From Sphingobium subterraneum (lineage in GTDB: Bacteria; Pseudomonadota; Alphaproteobacteria; Sphingomonadales; Sphingomonadaceae), in the NCBI RefSeq assembly GCF_014199435.1, contig NZ_JACIJP010000001.1:496001-560000 (forward strand): DNA of 64,000 nucleotides, written 5' to 3'. Shown here piece after piece: positions 19,549 through 30,023 of this stretch; the first letter of the stretch is position 1, and the number at the start of each line of letters is the position of its first letter. The notes beneath the pieces are model-generated. The model saw only the letters and a list, made by a program, of their open reading frames with translations, did not search any database and had not been told where the DNA came from. The translations under genes were made by a program, and so were the position numbers.

Positions 19549-20861
19549 GCCGCCGCCTCGCGCAGCAAGCGTCGCAGCGCGACGATGTGCAGCAACGCCG
19601 TCGCCACGAACACCGCGCCGTAGATCGCCATAAACGCGCTTGCATGGTCGCCGCGCTGCCCCGCACCCAGCGCGAGCGGCATCGTCAGCAGCGATCCGGC
19701 GAGGAATGGCAGCGACTGGCGCAGCAGTGGCGCAAAGCGGGACAACGCGCCCTGCACATAGACCGACACGCAGATGAGCGCGAGCGCCATCAGGATGACG
19801 CACAACCACCCCTGCTCACTCAGCGTGATATGCGCCCGGCCCCCAAACAGTTCGTCGAACAAACGCTGCCCGATGGCGAGGAGCAGCAGCGCCGCACATC
19901 CCGCTATACCCAGCGCCACCCCGCTGGCGGTGAGCAATCGCTTACCGAACGCGCGGGCGTCATGACGAAACCATGCGCTGGTGAGGCCCGGCAGCACCGC
20001 CTCCACCGTCGCGCGGATAGCGGTGGAGACGGCGCGGCTCATCTTGAACACAAAATCGAACAGCAGCAACAAGCGCGGATCGTGGCTCAGCGCCGCAATC
20101 GTGAAATAGGGCGCGTTATAGGCCGTAATCTCGCTCAGCGTGAGCAGCACCGACGCGCCGATGTCCCGCAGATAAAGGCGGCGGATATGCCCGCCGCCGA
20201 CCCGCCAGGCCACCCATTGCCGCGTGCGCATGCCCGTCCGCCGCTGGAGCAGCACAATCCCCGCACCGATGCCGAGCAGGCTGACTACAAGCTGCACGAG
20301 CACCGATGCCATCAAATCGAAGCCGAAGAGGACAGCAATGAGAGCCACAAGGCTGACCGCGCGGCGGGACAGGTCGATGCCTTCCCACAGAATATTGCCG
20401 TCGACCGCGGCGAGCCCCCGTTTGGCGAGGAGGGACAGAACATTCAACGCCGACACGATGAAAAACAGCACGAACAGCAGCGGCACGCTGGTCGCGATCC
20501 ATCCCCCGGCGATCGCTCCGGCGACCACCAGCGTCCCCAGCCCGATCAGGCCGAGCAGGAATAGGAACAGCACCCCCATCTCCTCGGGCCGGAAATCGCC
20601 CGGATCGCCATCAGCCGATCGCCCCAACCAAAAGCGTCGCAGCCGAGCGTAAATGATGTTGGTGAGGCCGAATTCAGCGGAAATGGTAAAGTTGTTGAAC
20701 GCCACGAGCAGCAGGAATGCCCGGAAATCACCCGGTGGCAGCACGCGCACGAACACATAGGTGACGGCAAAGCCCCACAGCATCGACAGGCCGACATTGG
20801 CGAGCTTGACCAGCGTCAGAATATGGGCGGACCGCTCCAGCCGGTGCAGCAAGCCGTCCAC
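19545..20861 (-). CDS. Oligosaccharide flippase (Wzx-like) membrane protein
   Basis: 438 aa with roughly twelve hydrophobic segments and the polysaccharide-exporter (MATE/MOP superfamily) style N-terminus: LTLVKLANVGLSMLWGFAVT, then RVLPPGDFRAFLL. GTG start at 20861, 9 bp after the methyltransferase stop. It probably flips lipid-linked repeat units to the periplasm. Position in the operon between the methyltransferase and the glycosyltransferase supports this; sequence conservation in this family is low. Confidence 0.75.
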   Translation of the reverse strand: MDGLLHRLERSAHILTLVKLANVGLSMLWGFAVTYVFVRVLPPGDFRAFLLLVAFNNFTISAEFGLTNIIYARLRRFWLGRSADGDPGDFRPEEMGVLFLFLLGLIGLGTLVVAGAIAGGWIATSVPLLFVLFFIVSALNVLSLLAKRGLAAVDGNILWEGIDLSRRAVSLVALIAVLFGFDLMASVLVQLVVSLLGIGAGIVLLQRRTGMRTRQWVAWRVGGGHIRRLYLRDIGASVLLTLSEITAYNAPYFTIAALSHDPRLLLLFDFVFKMSRAVSTAIRATVEAVLPGLTSAWFRHDARAFGKRLLTASGVALGIAGCAALLLLAIGQRLFDELFGGRAHITLSEQGWLCVILMALALICVSVYVQGALSRFAPLLRQSLPFLAGSLLTMPLALGAGQRGDHASAFMAIYGAVFVATALLHIVALRRLLREAAA

Positions 20862-20870
20862 CGCGATCGG

Positions 20871-21620
20871 TTACCGAGCGGCGGCGGGTTTGACCGCGCG
20901 GAACAGGATTTCACCAAGACCCATGCGCGCCCGCTCATTTTGGGGGACCGCGTCCGCGCCGATGGGCGTCACGACGAAACCGGCGGCGGCGATGCGATCC
21001 GCGAAATCCGGGCCATATTGGCGAACATGGTCCCACTGGCCAAAGCGCCGTTCCCGTTCCGCAGCGCTCATCCCGGGCTGGCCGTCTTCCGTCCGCTTGT
21101 CCCATAATGGAACGATAAGCCATGCCTCGCCGCCCGGCCTCAGGCTGGCGTAAATATTGCGCAGCACCGCGGCGTCATCTGGCACATGCTCCATGACATG
21201 GCTGGCGTAAAACAGGTCGAAGCGACTGGGCTGATCCAGGGCCATCAGATCGACCGGTTGCACACCCAAGATGGCGTAGCGGGACGGATCGATATCGGCG
21301 GGCACATAGTCCCCTGCCGCGCCGCCAAAACGGTTGACGAGGCTCTGTTCGCTCGGCGCCATGTGGAGGATCGCGCCGCTCTGCGGCAAGGCCAACACCC
21401 CGGCGTCGAGCAGCGCGTTGACCAGCCGCTCGCGGGGCGATGCGCCACAGGCCGGGCATCCCCAGTCGGCGCAATCCCCATAGCGGAAGAAACCGACGAC
21501 ATCGCCGCCGCACGCAGGGCAATGATGATCCTGTCGCGCGCCCAGCAGGGAGCGCAGGCCCAGCAACGCGCGCGACACATGCTTCCCCGCCGCCTTGCCC
21601 GCGCGCTGCGCCGTGATCAT
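20871..21620 (-). CDS. Class I SAM-dependent methyltransferase with N-terminal zinc-ribbon
   Basis: 249 aa. Residues about 34-61 carry two CxxC pairs (CPACGG and CPACGASPRERL), a probable zinc ribbon. A methyltransferase domain follows, with HMAPSEQSLVNRF, the degenerate FDLFYASHVMEHVPDD and LRPGGEAWLIVPLW typical of Methyltransf_11. The substrate is unknown; location between the priming transferase and the flippase suggests a sugar or lipid-linked intermediate. 45 bp after the priming gene. Confidence 0.82.
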   Translation of the reverse strand: MITAQRAGKAAGKHVSRALLGLRSLLGARQDHHCPACGGDVVGFFRYGDCADWGCPACGASPRERLVNALLDAGVLALPQSGAILHMAPSEQSLVNRFGGAAGDYVPADIDPSRYAILGVQPVDLMALDQPSRFDLFYASHVMEHVPDDAAVLRNIYASLRPGGEAWLIVPLWDKRTEDGQPGMSAAERERRFGQWDHVRQYGPDFADRIAAAGFVVTPIGADAVPQNERARMGLGEILFRAVKPAAAR

Positions 21621-21665
21621 GCGTCCTGTTCCTGTGAAGCCCTACCGCCCAAGCCGTCCCCCGCC

Positions 21666-23060
21666 TCAATAAGCGTTGTGATGCACCAGCACGCCGATCG
21701 TGGCGGCCAGAATGCGCAGATCTCGCCATACGGACCATCCGGTCACATATTCAAGGTCCGATTGCAGGCGGAGGATCAGATCTTCATGTTCCACCGTGTT
21801 TCCACGATGCCCACGCACCTGTGCGAGGCCCGTGATGCCGGGCTTGATGCAGTGGCGCGCCCAGTAACGCGGATCGACTTCCCAGTACAGCGCATCGGCC
21901 GCCTTCGCCCCGGGCGCATGGGGGCGCGGACCGACAATGCTCATGTCCCCGCGCAGCACGTTGAACAGCTGCGGCAGTTCATCCAGACTGGTGCGGCGGA
22001 TGAAGGCGCCCACGCGCGTCACGCGGGGATCGTCCTTTTCGGTCAGCCGGTCGGCGCGATGATCGCTGTTTTCGACCCGCATCGAGCGGAATTTGAAAAT
22101 GCTGAACGGGCGGGCATCGAGGCCGATACGCTGCTGCCGGAACAGGATGGGACCGGGGCTGGACAGGCGGACCGCGAACGCCGTGGCGATCAGCACAGGG
22201 GACAGGATCAGGATCGCACCCGCCGACACCACGATGTCGAACATCCGCTTCACCACCCGGTCGCGAAAATCGAGCGGACCGCCCGCTACAACCAGCGTAG
22301 GCAGATGCTGAAACGTGCCGCCGCGCGCCGGCGCATAGCGCGCCATTTCGGGGACGATGATCTCGCCCCGCGCGGACAGCGATTTGAGCGCCATGCTCCA
22401 CTCGCCGACCTTGTCGCTGGCGCAGGACACGACGACGTGCTCGGCGCTGCCCACCGCCTGCGCAAGACGCTCTGCCATGGTCGCGTCATGCTGCGCGGGA
22501 TCAAGGCCAATCGCGCGCGCATCAACGACCGACATATGGCGGGGCAGGTCGACGGTCTCTGCCCCATCGTGGATGAACACTTCCATGCGCGGCACCTCAC
22601 CCAGCATTCGACGCGCCTGTGCCCGCACGAACAGGCGGCAGGCCACCAGCCCGCCCACTGACAGGACGCAGCCGACCAGGAAGGTGAGGCGCGAAATCTG
22701 CTCCGAAATCTTGGCGAGAAAGATCAGAAGCAGCGTCACCAGCACCGCCTGCCCGAAGGCGAGCAGCGCATGCGCCGCACTACCCCGCGCATTGCTCAGC
22801 ATCCGGATGCCATAAGCCCCGCCGTTGATCGCCAGCAGCGCGTAGACCGGCGCGATCATCGCGAACAGCACCAGCCCGTGCGGCTTGTTCGGTTCGCCCA
22901 GCCAAGCGCCCAGCACCAGCAGATTGGCGAGCACGAAGCTGCCCAGCATCGTCCACATATCGAGCGCGAGACCGAGGAGATACAGGCGCACACGCGCATT
23001 CTGCTTGCTAACCGGCGGAACGGAAACAACAGAGTGGGCGCGGGCTGGCTTGGTCGCCAT
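21666..23060 (-). CDS. Exopolysaccharide polyprenyl glycosyl-1-phosphate transferase (priming enzyme)
   Basis: Transfers a sugar-1-phosphate to undecaprenyl phosphate to begin repeat-unit synthesis. 464 aa: four N-terminal membrane helices (about 25-150), a CoA-binding-like middle domain, one TM helix ([16 protein letters not shown]), then the C-terminal catalytic domain with [45 protein letters not shown] and GPRPHAPG (PssY/WcaJ/GumD family). First gene of the operon reading to 15945. Similar enzymes add glucose or galactose; the sugar cannot be told here. Confidence 0.9.
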   Translation of the reverse strand: MATKPARAHSVVSVPPVSKQNARVRLYLLGLALDMWTMLGSFVLANLLVLGAWLGEPNKPHGLVLFAMIAPVYALLAINGGAYGIRMLSNARGSAAHALLAFGQAVLVTLLLIFLAKISEQISRLTFLVGCVLSVGGLVACRLFVRAQARRMLGEVPRMEVFIHDGAETVDLPRHMSVVDARAIGLDPAQHDATMAERLAQAVGSAEHVVVSCASDKVGEWSMALKSLSARGEIIVPEMARYAPARGGTFQHLPTLVVAGGPLDFRDRVVKRMFDIVVSAGAILILSPVLIATAFAVRLSSPGPILFRQQRIGLDARPFSIFKFRSMRVENSDHRADRLTEKDDPRVTRVGAFIRRTSLDELPQLFNVLRGDMSIVGPRPHAPGAKAADALYWEVDPRYWARHCIKPGITGLAQVRGHRGNTVEHEDLILRLQSDLEYVTGWSVWRDLRILAATIGVLVHHNAY

Positions 23061-23205
23061 AACAGGGTTCCTCGGGCGTCGGCGCTCCCTCAGCCTTCAA
23101 AAAGACGAGCGGTCCACCGGCCGCGGCTCTTTACACGAATCGCTCTTCGGCTCAATAGCGGCGCATGGACACCGCATCTCGCCGGACCCCACCGAAAGGC
23201 CGCGC

Positions 23206-24246
23206 ATGAACACCGCGGTCGGCTGGCGAAAGGCTGCGCGCTGGATCGCGCTGCCCTGGTGGATTGTACAGCTCGGCACCGGCGCCAAATCGTTTCGCGA
23301 TAATCCGCTGATCGGCTCGCAACGCCTCAACCGACTTGGCCTGCACGTCGCTCGCATCCGCGTGGCGCACGCGATGGCATGGTGGCGACGCGCACGGCTG
23401 GCTAATCAGGTGAGCGCGCCGGACCGGGACCAGTTCGCGCGGCAAGGCTATGTGCTGGTGCCCGACCTGCTGCCGGAGAAGGAGTTCAGGGCGCTGCGCG
23501 ATACGCTGCTCGCCCGGACCTGTGCCGTGCGGGAGATGACGCAGGGCGACACGGTCACCCGTCGCATCGCCATCGACGCGGCGATGCTGCGCGATGTGCC
23601 TGCACTCAAAACCCTGCTGCAAAGCCCCCGTTGGCGGGGTCTGATGCGCTATGTGGCGAGCTACGACAGCGAGCCGCTTTATTATATTCAGACCATTCTC
23701 ACCCACCGTGCCGATGCACCCGCCGATCCGCAGACCCGTGTCCACGCCGACACGTTCCACCCGACGATGAAAGCCTTTTTCTTCCTCACCGACGTGGCCG
23801 AGGATGAAGGGCCTTTCAGCTATGTCCCGGGATCGCACCATCTGACCGCGCAACGCCGGGAATGGGAACGCGCCAAGAGCCTGACCCCGGCGGCCGATCT
23901 GGAACCGCTTGCCGCGCGAGGATCGCTGCGGATTGGGGATGAAGAACTGAGGGACCTCGGTCTGCCTCTGCCGGTCCGCTTTGCCGTGCCCGCCAATACG
24001 CTGGTTGTTGCCGATACTTGCGGCTTTCACGCGCGCGGCCCCTCAGTGCGGCCATCGGTTCGGGTAGAGATTTGGGCGTATAGCCGCCGAACCCCGTTCC
24101 TGCCGTGGACCGGCGGGGACATCCTCAGCACTCCCTCTCTTGCGGCGCGTCGAGTCCCGTGGCTGTGGACCGCGCGGGATCGGCTAAAGCGCTGGGTCGG
24201 CCAGCCGTGGCAATATTCCGGTGAGAAGAGGCCCGCCGACCCATGA
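23206..24246 (+). CDS. Phytanoyl-CoA dioxygenase family protein
   Basis: 346-aa Fe(II)/2-oxoglutarate oxygenase-like protein (PhyH fold). The Fe-binding HxD is VHADTFHP near residue 185, SYVPGSHHL provides a typical neighbouring motif, and the distal His is in VVADTCGFHARG near 273. The start at 23206 was chosen over longer in-frame extensions because the upstream portion lies in the divergent promoter region. It faces the exopolysaccharide operon divergently and may modify a surface polymer or lipid; the substrate is unknown. Confidence 0.8.
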   Translation: MNTAVGWRKAARWIALPWWIVQLGTGAKSFRDNPLIGSQRLNRLGLHVARIRVAHAMAWWRRARLANQVSAPDRDQFARQGYVLVPDLLPEKEFRALRDTLLARTCAVREMTQGDTVTRRIAIDAAMLRDVPALKTLLQSPRWRGLMRYVASYDSEPLYYIQTILTHRADAPADPQTRVHADTFHPTMKAFFFLTDVAEDEGPFSYVPGSHHLTAQRREWERAKSLTPAADLEPLAARGSLRIGDEELRDLGLPLPVRFAVPANTLVVADTCGFHARGPSVRPSVRVEIWAYSRRTPFLPWTGGDILSTPSLAARRVPWLWTARDRLKRWVGQPWQYSGEKRPADP

Positions 24247-24367
24247 AAGGCAAATCCATCCATTTTGGATGGCAAACTTGGCTTGCAAAAGTGCCGCTTC
24301 TGCGCAAAACAGGCCCCCTAAAGGGGCGCGATAGACAGTCCAACAGGGCGCATCGTCGGAGAATATA

Positions 24368-25375
24368 ATGAATGCATTTCCGGAAGGTCCCTCGATTTTC
24401 GCCAGCGAAAACGAGCAAGCCGGGTACTCGGGCATCGCCACCGCCCGTTCGGTTATTCAGCAGGAAATGGAAGGTCTGCGCCAGCTGCTTCATGCGCTGG
24501 ACGACAGTTTCGAGGAAGCGGTCCGCATCCTCATCGCCACGCGCGGCCGCGTCATCATCTCCGGCATCGGCAAATCCGGGCATATCGCCCGCAAGGTGGC
24601 GGCGACTTTGTCGGCCACGGGTACGCCGTCCTTTTTCGTTCATCCCGCTGAGGCGTCGCATGGTGATCTTGGCATGCTCAAGGCCAGCGACAGCCTGCTC
24701 GTTTTTTCCAATTCCGGCAAGACTCGGGAGCTGACGCCGATCTTTGCGCACGCCGCAGCGCTATCCATCCCGATCATCACCGTGGCCTCGCAGGCGGACA
24801 CGCCGCTGACCCGCGGATCGACGGTCAACCTGTTGCTGCCGCCGGTGGCGGAGGCGTGCCTCGTCAAGATCGCGCCGACGACATCGACAACCATGATGCT
24901 GGCGCTGGGCGATGCGCTGGCGGTCGCGGCGATGGAACTGCGCGGCGTGTCCCGCACGGATGTGATGCAGTGGCACCCTGGTGGAGACATCGGCTGGCGT
25001 ATGCTGCCGGTCGATCACCTGATCCGTGCCGATTTCCCTCTGCCGCTGGTCCGCGAAGACACGCGGATGCGCGACGTCGTGCTGGAAATGACATCGGCGG
25101 GCAAGGGTGTCGCGGGCGTCGTCAACGATGCGGGGCATCTCGTCGGGATCATCACCGATGGAGATGTGCGGCGGTCCTTCGATCATGTGATGATCGCGAC
25201 CGCGCGGGACGTGATGAACCGGGACCCGATCACCATCCCGAGCGGAACGTCCATCGAGGACGCCCTTGGTCTCCTCAACGCAGCCAAGATCACCGTCATG
25301 TTCGTGATGGATGGTTCCGATCCGCGCAAACCCGTTGGCCTGATCCATATTCACGACATGGCAACGGGTGGCTGA
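24368..25375 (+). CDS. kdsD: Arabinose-5-phosphate isomerase (KpsF/GutQ family)
   Basis: Converts ribulose-5-phosphate to arabinose-5-phosphate, the first step of Kdo synthesis. 335 aa: SIS domain with GRVIISGIGKSGHIARKVAAT and the catalytic-region HPAEASHGDLGML and FSNSGKT, then two CBS domains (about 215-335; MRDVVLEMTSAGKGVAGVV and ARDVMNRDPITI). First gene of the kdsD-kdsB-kdsA-kpsC-kpsS operon. The 121-bp upstream gap contains a 6-bp hairpin (24256-24261 with 24267-24272) without a U-tract. Confidence 0.93.
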   Translation: MNAFPEGPSIFASENEQAGYSGIATARSVIQQEMEGLRQLLHALDDSFEEAVRILIATRGRVIISGIGKSGHIARKVAATLSATGTPSFFVHPAEASHGDLGMLKASDSLLVFSNSGKTRELTPIFAHAAALSIPIITVASQADTPLTRGSTVNLLLPPVAEACLVKIAPTTSTTMMLALGDALAVAAMELRGVSRTDVMQWHPGGDIGWRMLPVDHLIRADFPLPLVREDTRMRDVVLEMTSAGKGVAGVVNDAGHLVGIITDGDVRRSFDHVMIATARDVMNRDPITIPSGTSIEDALGLLNAAKITVMFVMDGSDPRKPVGLIHIHDMATGG

Positions 25376-25399
25376 CATTTCGTTTGCGTGGTTCGCCCG

Positions 25400-26200
25400 A
25401 TGAGTGTCGCGATCGTCATTCCCGCCCGTTATGCATCGACCCGCTATCCGGCAAAACCGCTTGTCATGCTGCGCGGAGCCGGTGGAAACGCCAAGTCGCT
25501 GATCCAGCGGAGCCATGAGGCGGCCTCGACCGTTCGAGGCGCCGATCACGTGTACATCGCCACGGACGATGATCGCATCGCACAGGCTGCACGGGATTTC
25601 GGCGCGCAGGTGATCATGACCCCGGATAGCTGCGCCAACGGGACGGAAAGGATCGCCGCCGCAGCGCCACAGCTTCCTCAGGACGCCGACATAATCGTCA
25701 ATTTCCAGGGCGATGCGCTGCTCACACCCGCGCCGCTCGTCGAAGCGCTGATCGCCCATATGCAGGCTGACCCGCAGTGCGTGTGCGCAACCGTTGCGGT
25801 GCGCTGCTCGCCCAGCGCCTACCGTCACCTTGTTGCGGATCAGGCGGCCGGGCGCAGCGGCGGCACCACAGCGGTGTGCGACGAAACGGGCAACGCGCTC
25901 TATTTCTCCAAGCGGGTGTTGCCATTCCTCCCCGAAGACCGGGCAGAGCGGGATTGCGGTAAGGTGCTTATGCACCTTGGCCTCTATGCCTATCGGCGCT
26001 CCGCACTCGCCACCTACGCCGCCCTCCCGCCCAGCTTTCTGGAGCAGGTCGAAGGTCTGGAACAACTGCGTTTCCTTGGCGCGGGCATTAAGGTACATGT
26101 GGTGCAGGCCGACGCGCCGGACTGGGATACGATCGAACTTAACAACCCCAGTGACGTCGCGCCGATCGAAGCGATCCTGCAGCAACGCGGGTTGGAATAG
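25400..26200 (+). CDS. kdsB: 3-deoxy-manno-octulosonate cytidylyltransferase
   Basis: Activates Kdo as CMP-Kdo. 266 aa from the ATG at 25400 (MSVAIVIPARYASTRYPAKP, the nucleotide-binding start). Further motifs: VYIATDDDRIA, DIIVNFQGDALLTP, and HLGLYAYRRSAL. An in-frame GTG at 25388 is possible but would add only four residues. It sits 24 bp after kdsD and 3 bp before kdsA, confirming a Kdo cassette. Confidence 0.93.
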   Translation: MSVAIVIPARYASTRYPAKPLVMLRGAGGNAKSLIQRSHEAASTVRGADHVYIATDDDRIAQAARDFGAQVIMTPDSCANGTERIAAAAPQLPQDADIIVNFQGDALLTPAPLVEALIAHMQADPQCVCATVAVRCSPSAYRHLVADQAAGRSGGTTAVCDETGNALYFSKRVLPFLPEDRAERDCGKVLMHLGLYAYRRSALATYAALPPSFLEQVEGLEQLRFLGAGIKVHVVQADAPDWDTIELNNPSDVAPIEAILQQRGLE

Positions 26201-26203
26201 CCG

Positions 26204-27037
26204 ATGATCGTCGCCGGATATGCCCTCACTCCCGAAGCGCCATTGCTGGTCATCGCCGGTCCCTGCGTGATCGAAAGCGAAGCGATGAGCCTCGCGGTTG
26301 CCGAGCGGTTGAAGGACATTGGCAAACGTCTGCCCGTCAGCATCATCTTCAAGAGCAGCTTCGACAAGGCGAACCGCAGTTCGTCCACATCGTTCCGGGG
26401 CCCTGGGATCGACGAAGGCCTCCGCATCCTCGAAAAAGTGCGCGCCGAAACCGGGCTGCCGGTGCTGACCGACATCCACACGCCCGAGCAGGCGCGCGCC
26501 GCGGGTGATGTGGTCGATGTGCTCCAGACCCCGGCTTTTCTGGCGCGCCAGACGGACCTGATCGAAGCGGCGGCGGCCACGGGCAAGCCCGTCAACATCA
26601 AGAAAGCGCAGTTTATGGCCCCGCAGGACATGGCGCAGGTCGTTGCCAAGGCGCAGCGCGCCGCTGTGCAGGCCGGTCATGCCGACCCTGCCATCCTGCT
26701 TACCGAGCGGGGCAGCAGTTTCGGGTACAACACGCTGGTGGTGGATATGCGCTCGCTCGGCATCATGGCGCAGACCGGTTGCCCGGTAATCTTCGATGCG
26801 ACCCACAGCGTGCAGCAACCCGGCGCGCTCGGCGACCGCTCCGGCGGCGACCGGACGCAGGTGCCCCTGCTCGCCCGCGCGGCGGTCGCGGCGGGAGTCG
26901 CGGGCGTGTTCATCGAAACGCACCCCGATCCCGATGCAGCACTATCGGATGGTCCCAACAGCTGGCCGCTCGACCGGATGGAGATGCTGCTCTCCGACCT
27001 CGCGACGCTGCACGCCCTGCCGCTGGCGACGCGATGA
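26204..27037 (+). CDS. kdsA: 3-deoxy-8-phosphooctulonate synthase
   Basis: Condenses arabinose-5-phosphate and PEP to Kdo-8-phosphate. 277 aa, the usual length. Seen: [11 protein letters not shown], the [19 protein letters not shown] loop, [29 protein letters not shown] and [12 protein letters not shown]. The stop overlaps kpsC by 4 nt (ATGA). Confidence 0.96.
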   Translation: MIVAGYALTPEAPLLVIAGPCVIESEAMSLAVAERLKDIGKRLPVSIIFKSSFDKANRSSSTSFRGPGIDEGLRILEKVRAETGLPVLTDIHTPEQARAAGDVVDVLQTPAFLARQTDLIEAAAATGKPVNIKKAQFMAPQDMAQVVAKAQRAAVQAGHADPAILLTERGSSFGYNTLVVDMRSLGIMAQTGCPVIFDATHSVQQPGALGDRSGGDRTQVPLLARAAVAAGVAGVFIETHPDPDAALSDGPNSWPLDRMEMLLSDLATLHALPLATR

Positions 27038-28713
27038 TGGCCGTGGCATCCATACCCCCCCTGCTGCATGTTCCGCCCTTTCCCGGAGCGCGGGCGTTGC
27101 CTCCGCTGGCGGTGTCCGGATCAGGCAAGCCTGCACCGGGCGAGGCGGCGCAGTTCGTCGCCGCGCTGCGAGACAGTCGCGTCGGCGGAACCTTCTGGGG
27201 GGCGCAGCCCCCTTGTGCGCGTCAGGACTATCGTCTGGTCCGCGCTCCCGATCTCCTGCGGGCAGAAGCACTTCTGGCGACTGCAGACCGGGACGTCAGG
27301 CCAATTCTGCTGTGGCTCGACACGGCCACTGCGGACGCCCCCCAGGATGTCGAGATCCTGACCGGGCCTTGCGATCCGTGGCATATGGTCGAACATGCGC
27401 AAGACGTTCTGGTCGACGCGAACGACGATCTGGCGCTGATCGCAGCGCTTGCGGGCAAGCGGGTCCGGATTGTCGGCGACGGGCCCTTTGCGAGTCTCAA
27501 CAGCAGCGACGATGCACTGCTCCGGGTGATCGAGGATGTGCTCCTGACCCATTGGGACTGGCGCGATCCGTTTACCGGAGCGCCCTGCTCGTTGCTCGAC
27601 AGCATCGCCACGCTGCGGCACTGGCGCAAATTGATCGACGCGAACCGCCCCATCCGGGGAGCCTTTGGCTTCGGCGCGTGGAAGCAGGATACGGTCGAAG
27701 CATTGCTTTGGGATGGTGGGGACGGCGCTGTCCCCTTTCTTCCGGCACAGGATAGTGCCCTTGGCAAACTGGGCGCCACCGATGCCATCGCGCTGTGGAA
27801 GGCACGCGTCCCCGCCCCCTTCCTCGACATGTGCGAAAAGTCGGGTCATCCGCTTTACGAGGTGGAGGATGGCTTCATCCGTTCCGTCGGACTGGGCGCG
27901 GATTGCGTCCCGCCGCTGTCCATCGTCGTCGATCCTCTGGGCGCGCATTTCGACCCCAGCCGCCCGAACCGGCTCGAACAGATGCTGGCAACGGTCGAGA
28001 TCGACGCTGAGCTGCGCGCCCGCGCCCGCGAACTGCGTGCGCTGATTATCGAAAGCGGGATCAGCAAATATGAGGTAGGCGACGCAGAGCCCCTGCCCCG
28101 GCCGGGCGGCGATCGGCGCCATATTCTCGTCCCCGGCCAGGTCGAGGACGACCGGTCTGTGCTGCTGGGCGGCGGCGATGTGCGCGGCAACCTCGATCTC
28201 ATCCGCCGCGCACGCGCGCACGAACCGGATGCCTACATCCTCTACAAGCCGCATCCCGACGTGCTGTCCGGCCACCGCGTCGGTCATGTGGTGGAAGCCG
28301 ACGCGCTTGCCCATGCCGATGCCGTCGTGACCGACCAGCCGATCGGCGCGCTGCTCGACATGGTTGACGGCGTTCACGTGCTGACCTCGCTCGCCGGGTT
28401 CGAGGCGTTGTTGCGCGGCAAGGAAGTCACGACCCACGGCACGCCCTTCTATGCAGGATGGGGCCTGACGCGCGATCTTGGCTCCATCCCGGACCGTCGC
28501 GGGCGCTCCATTGATCTCGACACGCTGGTCGCGGTGACATTGTTGTTGTATCCGAGCTATCTGGATCCGGTAACGGGCCTGCCCTGCCCGCCCGAAATCC
28601 TGATCGCGCGGCTGGTGGCTGGGGTACGCAGGGAGAACAAGGCTGTGGTGACATTCCGCAAGGTGCAGGGAAATTTGCGCCGCGCGCTGTTCCGGGTGGG
28701 GTCGGCCGCATGA
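27034..28713 (+). CDS. kpsC: Capsular polysaccharide beta-Kdo transferase, KpsC-like
   Basis: Capsule_synth family protein, 559 aa from the ATG overlapping kdsA (an adjacent second ATG is equally possible). KpsC proteins build the poly-beta-Kdo linker on phosphatidylglycerol for group-2 capsules. Visible conserved pieces: the mid region [17 protein letters not shown], the late [29 protein letters not shown] and [14 protein letters not shown]. It is shorter than the roughly 670-aa two-domain KpsC of E. coli; the N-terminal half is poorly conserved, so one of the two transferase modules may be reduced. It shares the operon with Kdo synthesis genes and kpsS. Confidence 0.85.
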   Translation: MMAVASIPPLLHVPPFPGARALPPLAVSGSGKPAPGEAAQFVAALRDSRVGGTFWGAQPPCARQDYRLVRAPDLLRAEALLATADRDVRPILLWLDTATADAPQDVEILTGPCDPWHMVEHAQDVLVDANDDLALIAALAGKRVRIVGDGPFASLNSSDDALLRVIEDVLLTHWDWRDPFTGAPCSLLDSIATLRHWRKLIDANRPIRGAFGFGAWKQDTVEALLWDGGDGAVPFLPAQDSALGKLGATDAIALWKARVPAPFLDMCEKSGHPLYEVEDGFIRSVGLGADCVPPLSIVVDPLGAHFDPSRPNRLEQMLATVEIDAELRARARELRALIIESGISKYEVGDAEPLPRPGGDRRHILVPGQVEDDRSVLLGGGDVRGNLDLIRRARAHEPDAYILYKPHPDVLSGHRVGHVVEADALAHADAVVTDQPIGALLDMVDGVHVLTSLAGFEALLRGKEVTTHGTPFYAGWGLTRDLGSIPDRRGRSIDLDTLVAVTLLLYPSYLDPVTGLPCPPEILIARLVAGVRRENKAVVTFRKVQGNLRRALFRVGSAA

Positions 28714-30023
28714 AAGCCTACGCACCCGTCAAGCGGAAGTTCCTGTTTCTCCAGGGGCCGCCGGGGCCATTCTTCTGGCTGTTGGGGCAGGAACTGGAGA
28801 AGCGCGGGCACCCTGTTCATCGCATCAACCTCAATGGCGGGGACCGGCTGGACTGGCCGGGCAAGGCTGCCAACTACCGCGGCCGCCCGTCGCGCTGGCC
28901 GCGCTATTTCGATGCCTATGTGCGCAAGCACGGTATTACTGACATCCTGCTGTTCGGCGACTGCCGCCCGATGCACCTGACCGCGCACGGCATGGCCAAG
29001 CTGCGCAACATCAACATTCACGTGTTTGAGGAAGGCTATATCCGCCCGCACTGGATGACGATGGAGCCGGACGGCGTGAACGGCCATTCGACCCTGTCGC
29101 GCGATCCCGAGTGGTTTCTGCGCGAGGCCGAGGCCCTCCCGCCGCCCAACGAACCGGAGCCGATCACGGCGAGCTTCAATCGCCGTGTTCGGGATTCGCT
29201 GCGTTACTATCTCGCGGTATGGTTCAACCGCTGGCAGTTCCCGTTCAACCGGCCGCACCGGCCGGGATCGCTGGCACTGGAAGGCATCGGCTGGATCGTA
29301 AAATTCGCGCGCGAACGGTGGCGCCGCAAGGAAGCCGAAGCAAAACTCGAACGGATTGCGCGCGAGCCCTATTTCCTGTTCCCGCTCCAATTGGGTTCCG
29401 ATTACCAGATCCGCACGCATTCGCCGTTCAACACAATGCGCGATGCGGCCATCTACGTCATGGAAAGCTTCGCCGCCTATGCTCCGGCGGATACCTCGCT
29501 CGTTATCAAGGAACATCCCCTCGATTGCGAAATTCGCAGCTGGCGGAGTTTCCTACACCATCAGGCCGCGCAGCTTGGCATTGGCGATCGGGTCATCCAT
29601 ATTGCTGGGGGCGATCTGACCGAGCTGTCGGAAAACAGCCGCGGAATGGTCACAGTCAACAGCACGTCGGGGACGCTGGGCCTCGCAGCGGGAGTGCCGG
29701 TGTTCGTGATGGGCACGGCGATCTACGATGTGCCCGGCATCACGCATCAGGGGGTGCTGGACGAATACTGGCGCGCGCCCCAGAAGCCCGTACCGGCCAT
29801 CTACGAAGCCTTCCGCAAGGTGCTGGAAAACCGGTGCCTTGTCGTCGGCGGCATCGCCAGCGAGTCGGCGACGCGAACCCTGATCGACTCCACGCTTTCC
29901 CGCCTGTTTGAGGATCCGGCCCATCTGCCCCCGCAGGAGCAGCTGGAACGGACCCTCGACGCTCAGGCCGCCGCGGCCGTGGTCGGCGCTTCGCCGGTTA
30001 CCTCGGTCGTCACCGGTTCCTGA
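28710..30023 (+). CDS. kpsS: Capsular polysaccharide Kdo transferase, KpsS-like
   Basis: 437 aa. KpsS adds the first Kdo to the lipid anchor in group-2 capsule synthesis. Features: [21 protein letters not shown] at the N-terminus, [34 protein letters not shown] (the E-E-G-Y motif), FFPLQL-type segment [19 protein letters not shown] and KEHPLD. ATGA overlap with kpsC. Its last 61 nt overlap the convergent ahpF 3' end. No kpsM/T/E/D export genes are in the window. Confidence 0.88.
   Translation: MKAYAPVKRKFLFLQGPPGPFFWLLGQELEKRGHPVHRINLNGGDRLDWPGKAANYRGRPSRWPRYFDAYVRKHGITDILLFGDCRPMHLTAHGMAKLRNINIHVFEEGYIRPHWMTMEPDGVNGHSTLSRDPEWFLREAEALPPPNEPEPITASFNRRVRDSLRYYLAVWFNRWQFPFNRPHRPGSLALEGIGWIVKFARERWRRKEAEAKLERIAREPYFLFPLQLGSDYQIRTHSPFNTMRDAAIYVMESFAAYAPADTSLVIKEHPLDCEIRSWRSFLHHQAAQLGIGDRVIHIAGGDLTELSENSRGMVTVNSTSGTLGLAAGVPVFVMGTAIYDVPGITHQGVLDEYWRAPQKPVPAIYEAFRKVLENRCLVVGGIASESATRTLIDSTLSRLFEDPAHLPPQEQLERTLDAQAAAAVVGASPVTSVVTGS

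Noticed and set aside
24761..26923. 720-aa minus-strand ORF opposite the Kdo genes
   Set aside because: Antisense to kdsD, kdsB and kdsA, all with clear motifs; His/Arg/Asp-rich shadow composition.
27121..28725. 534-aa minus-strand ORF opposite kpsC
   Set aside because: Shadow of kpsC; the overlapping start chain kdsA-kpsC-kpsS supports the plus strand.
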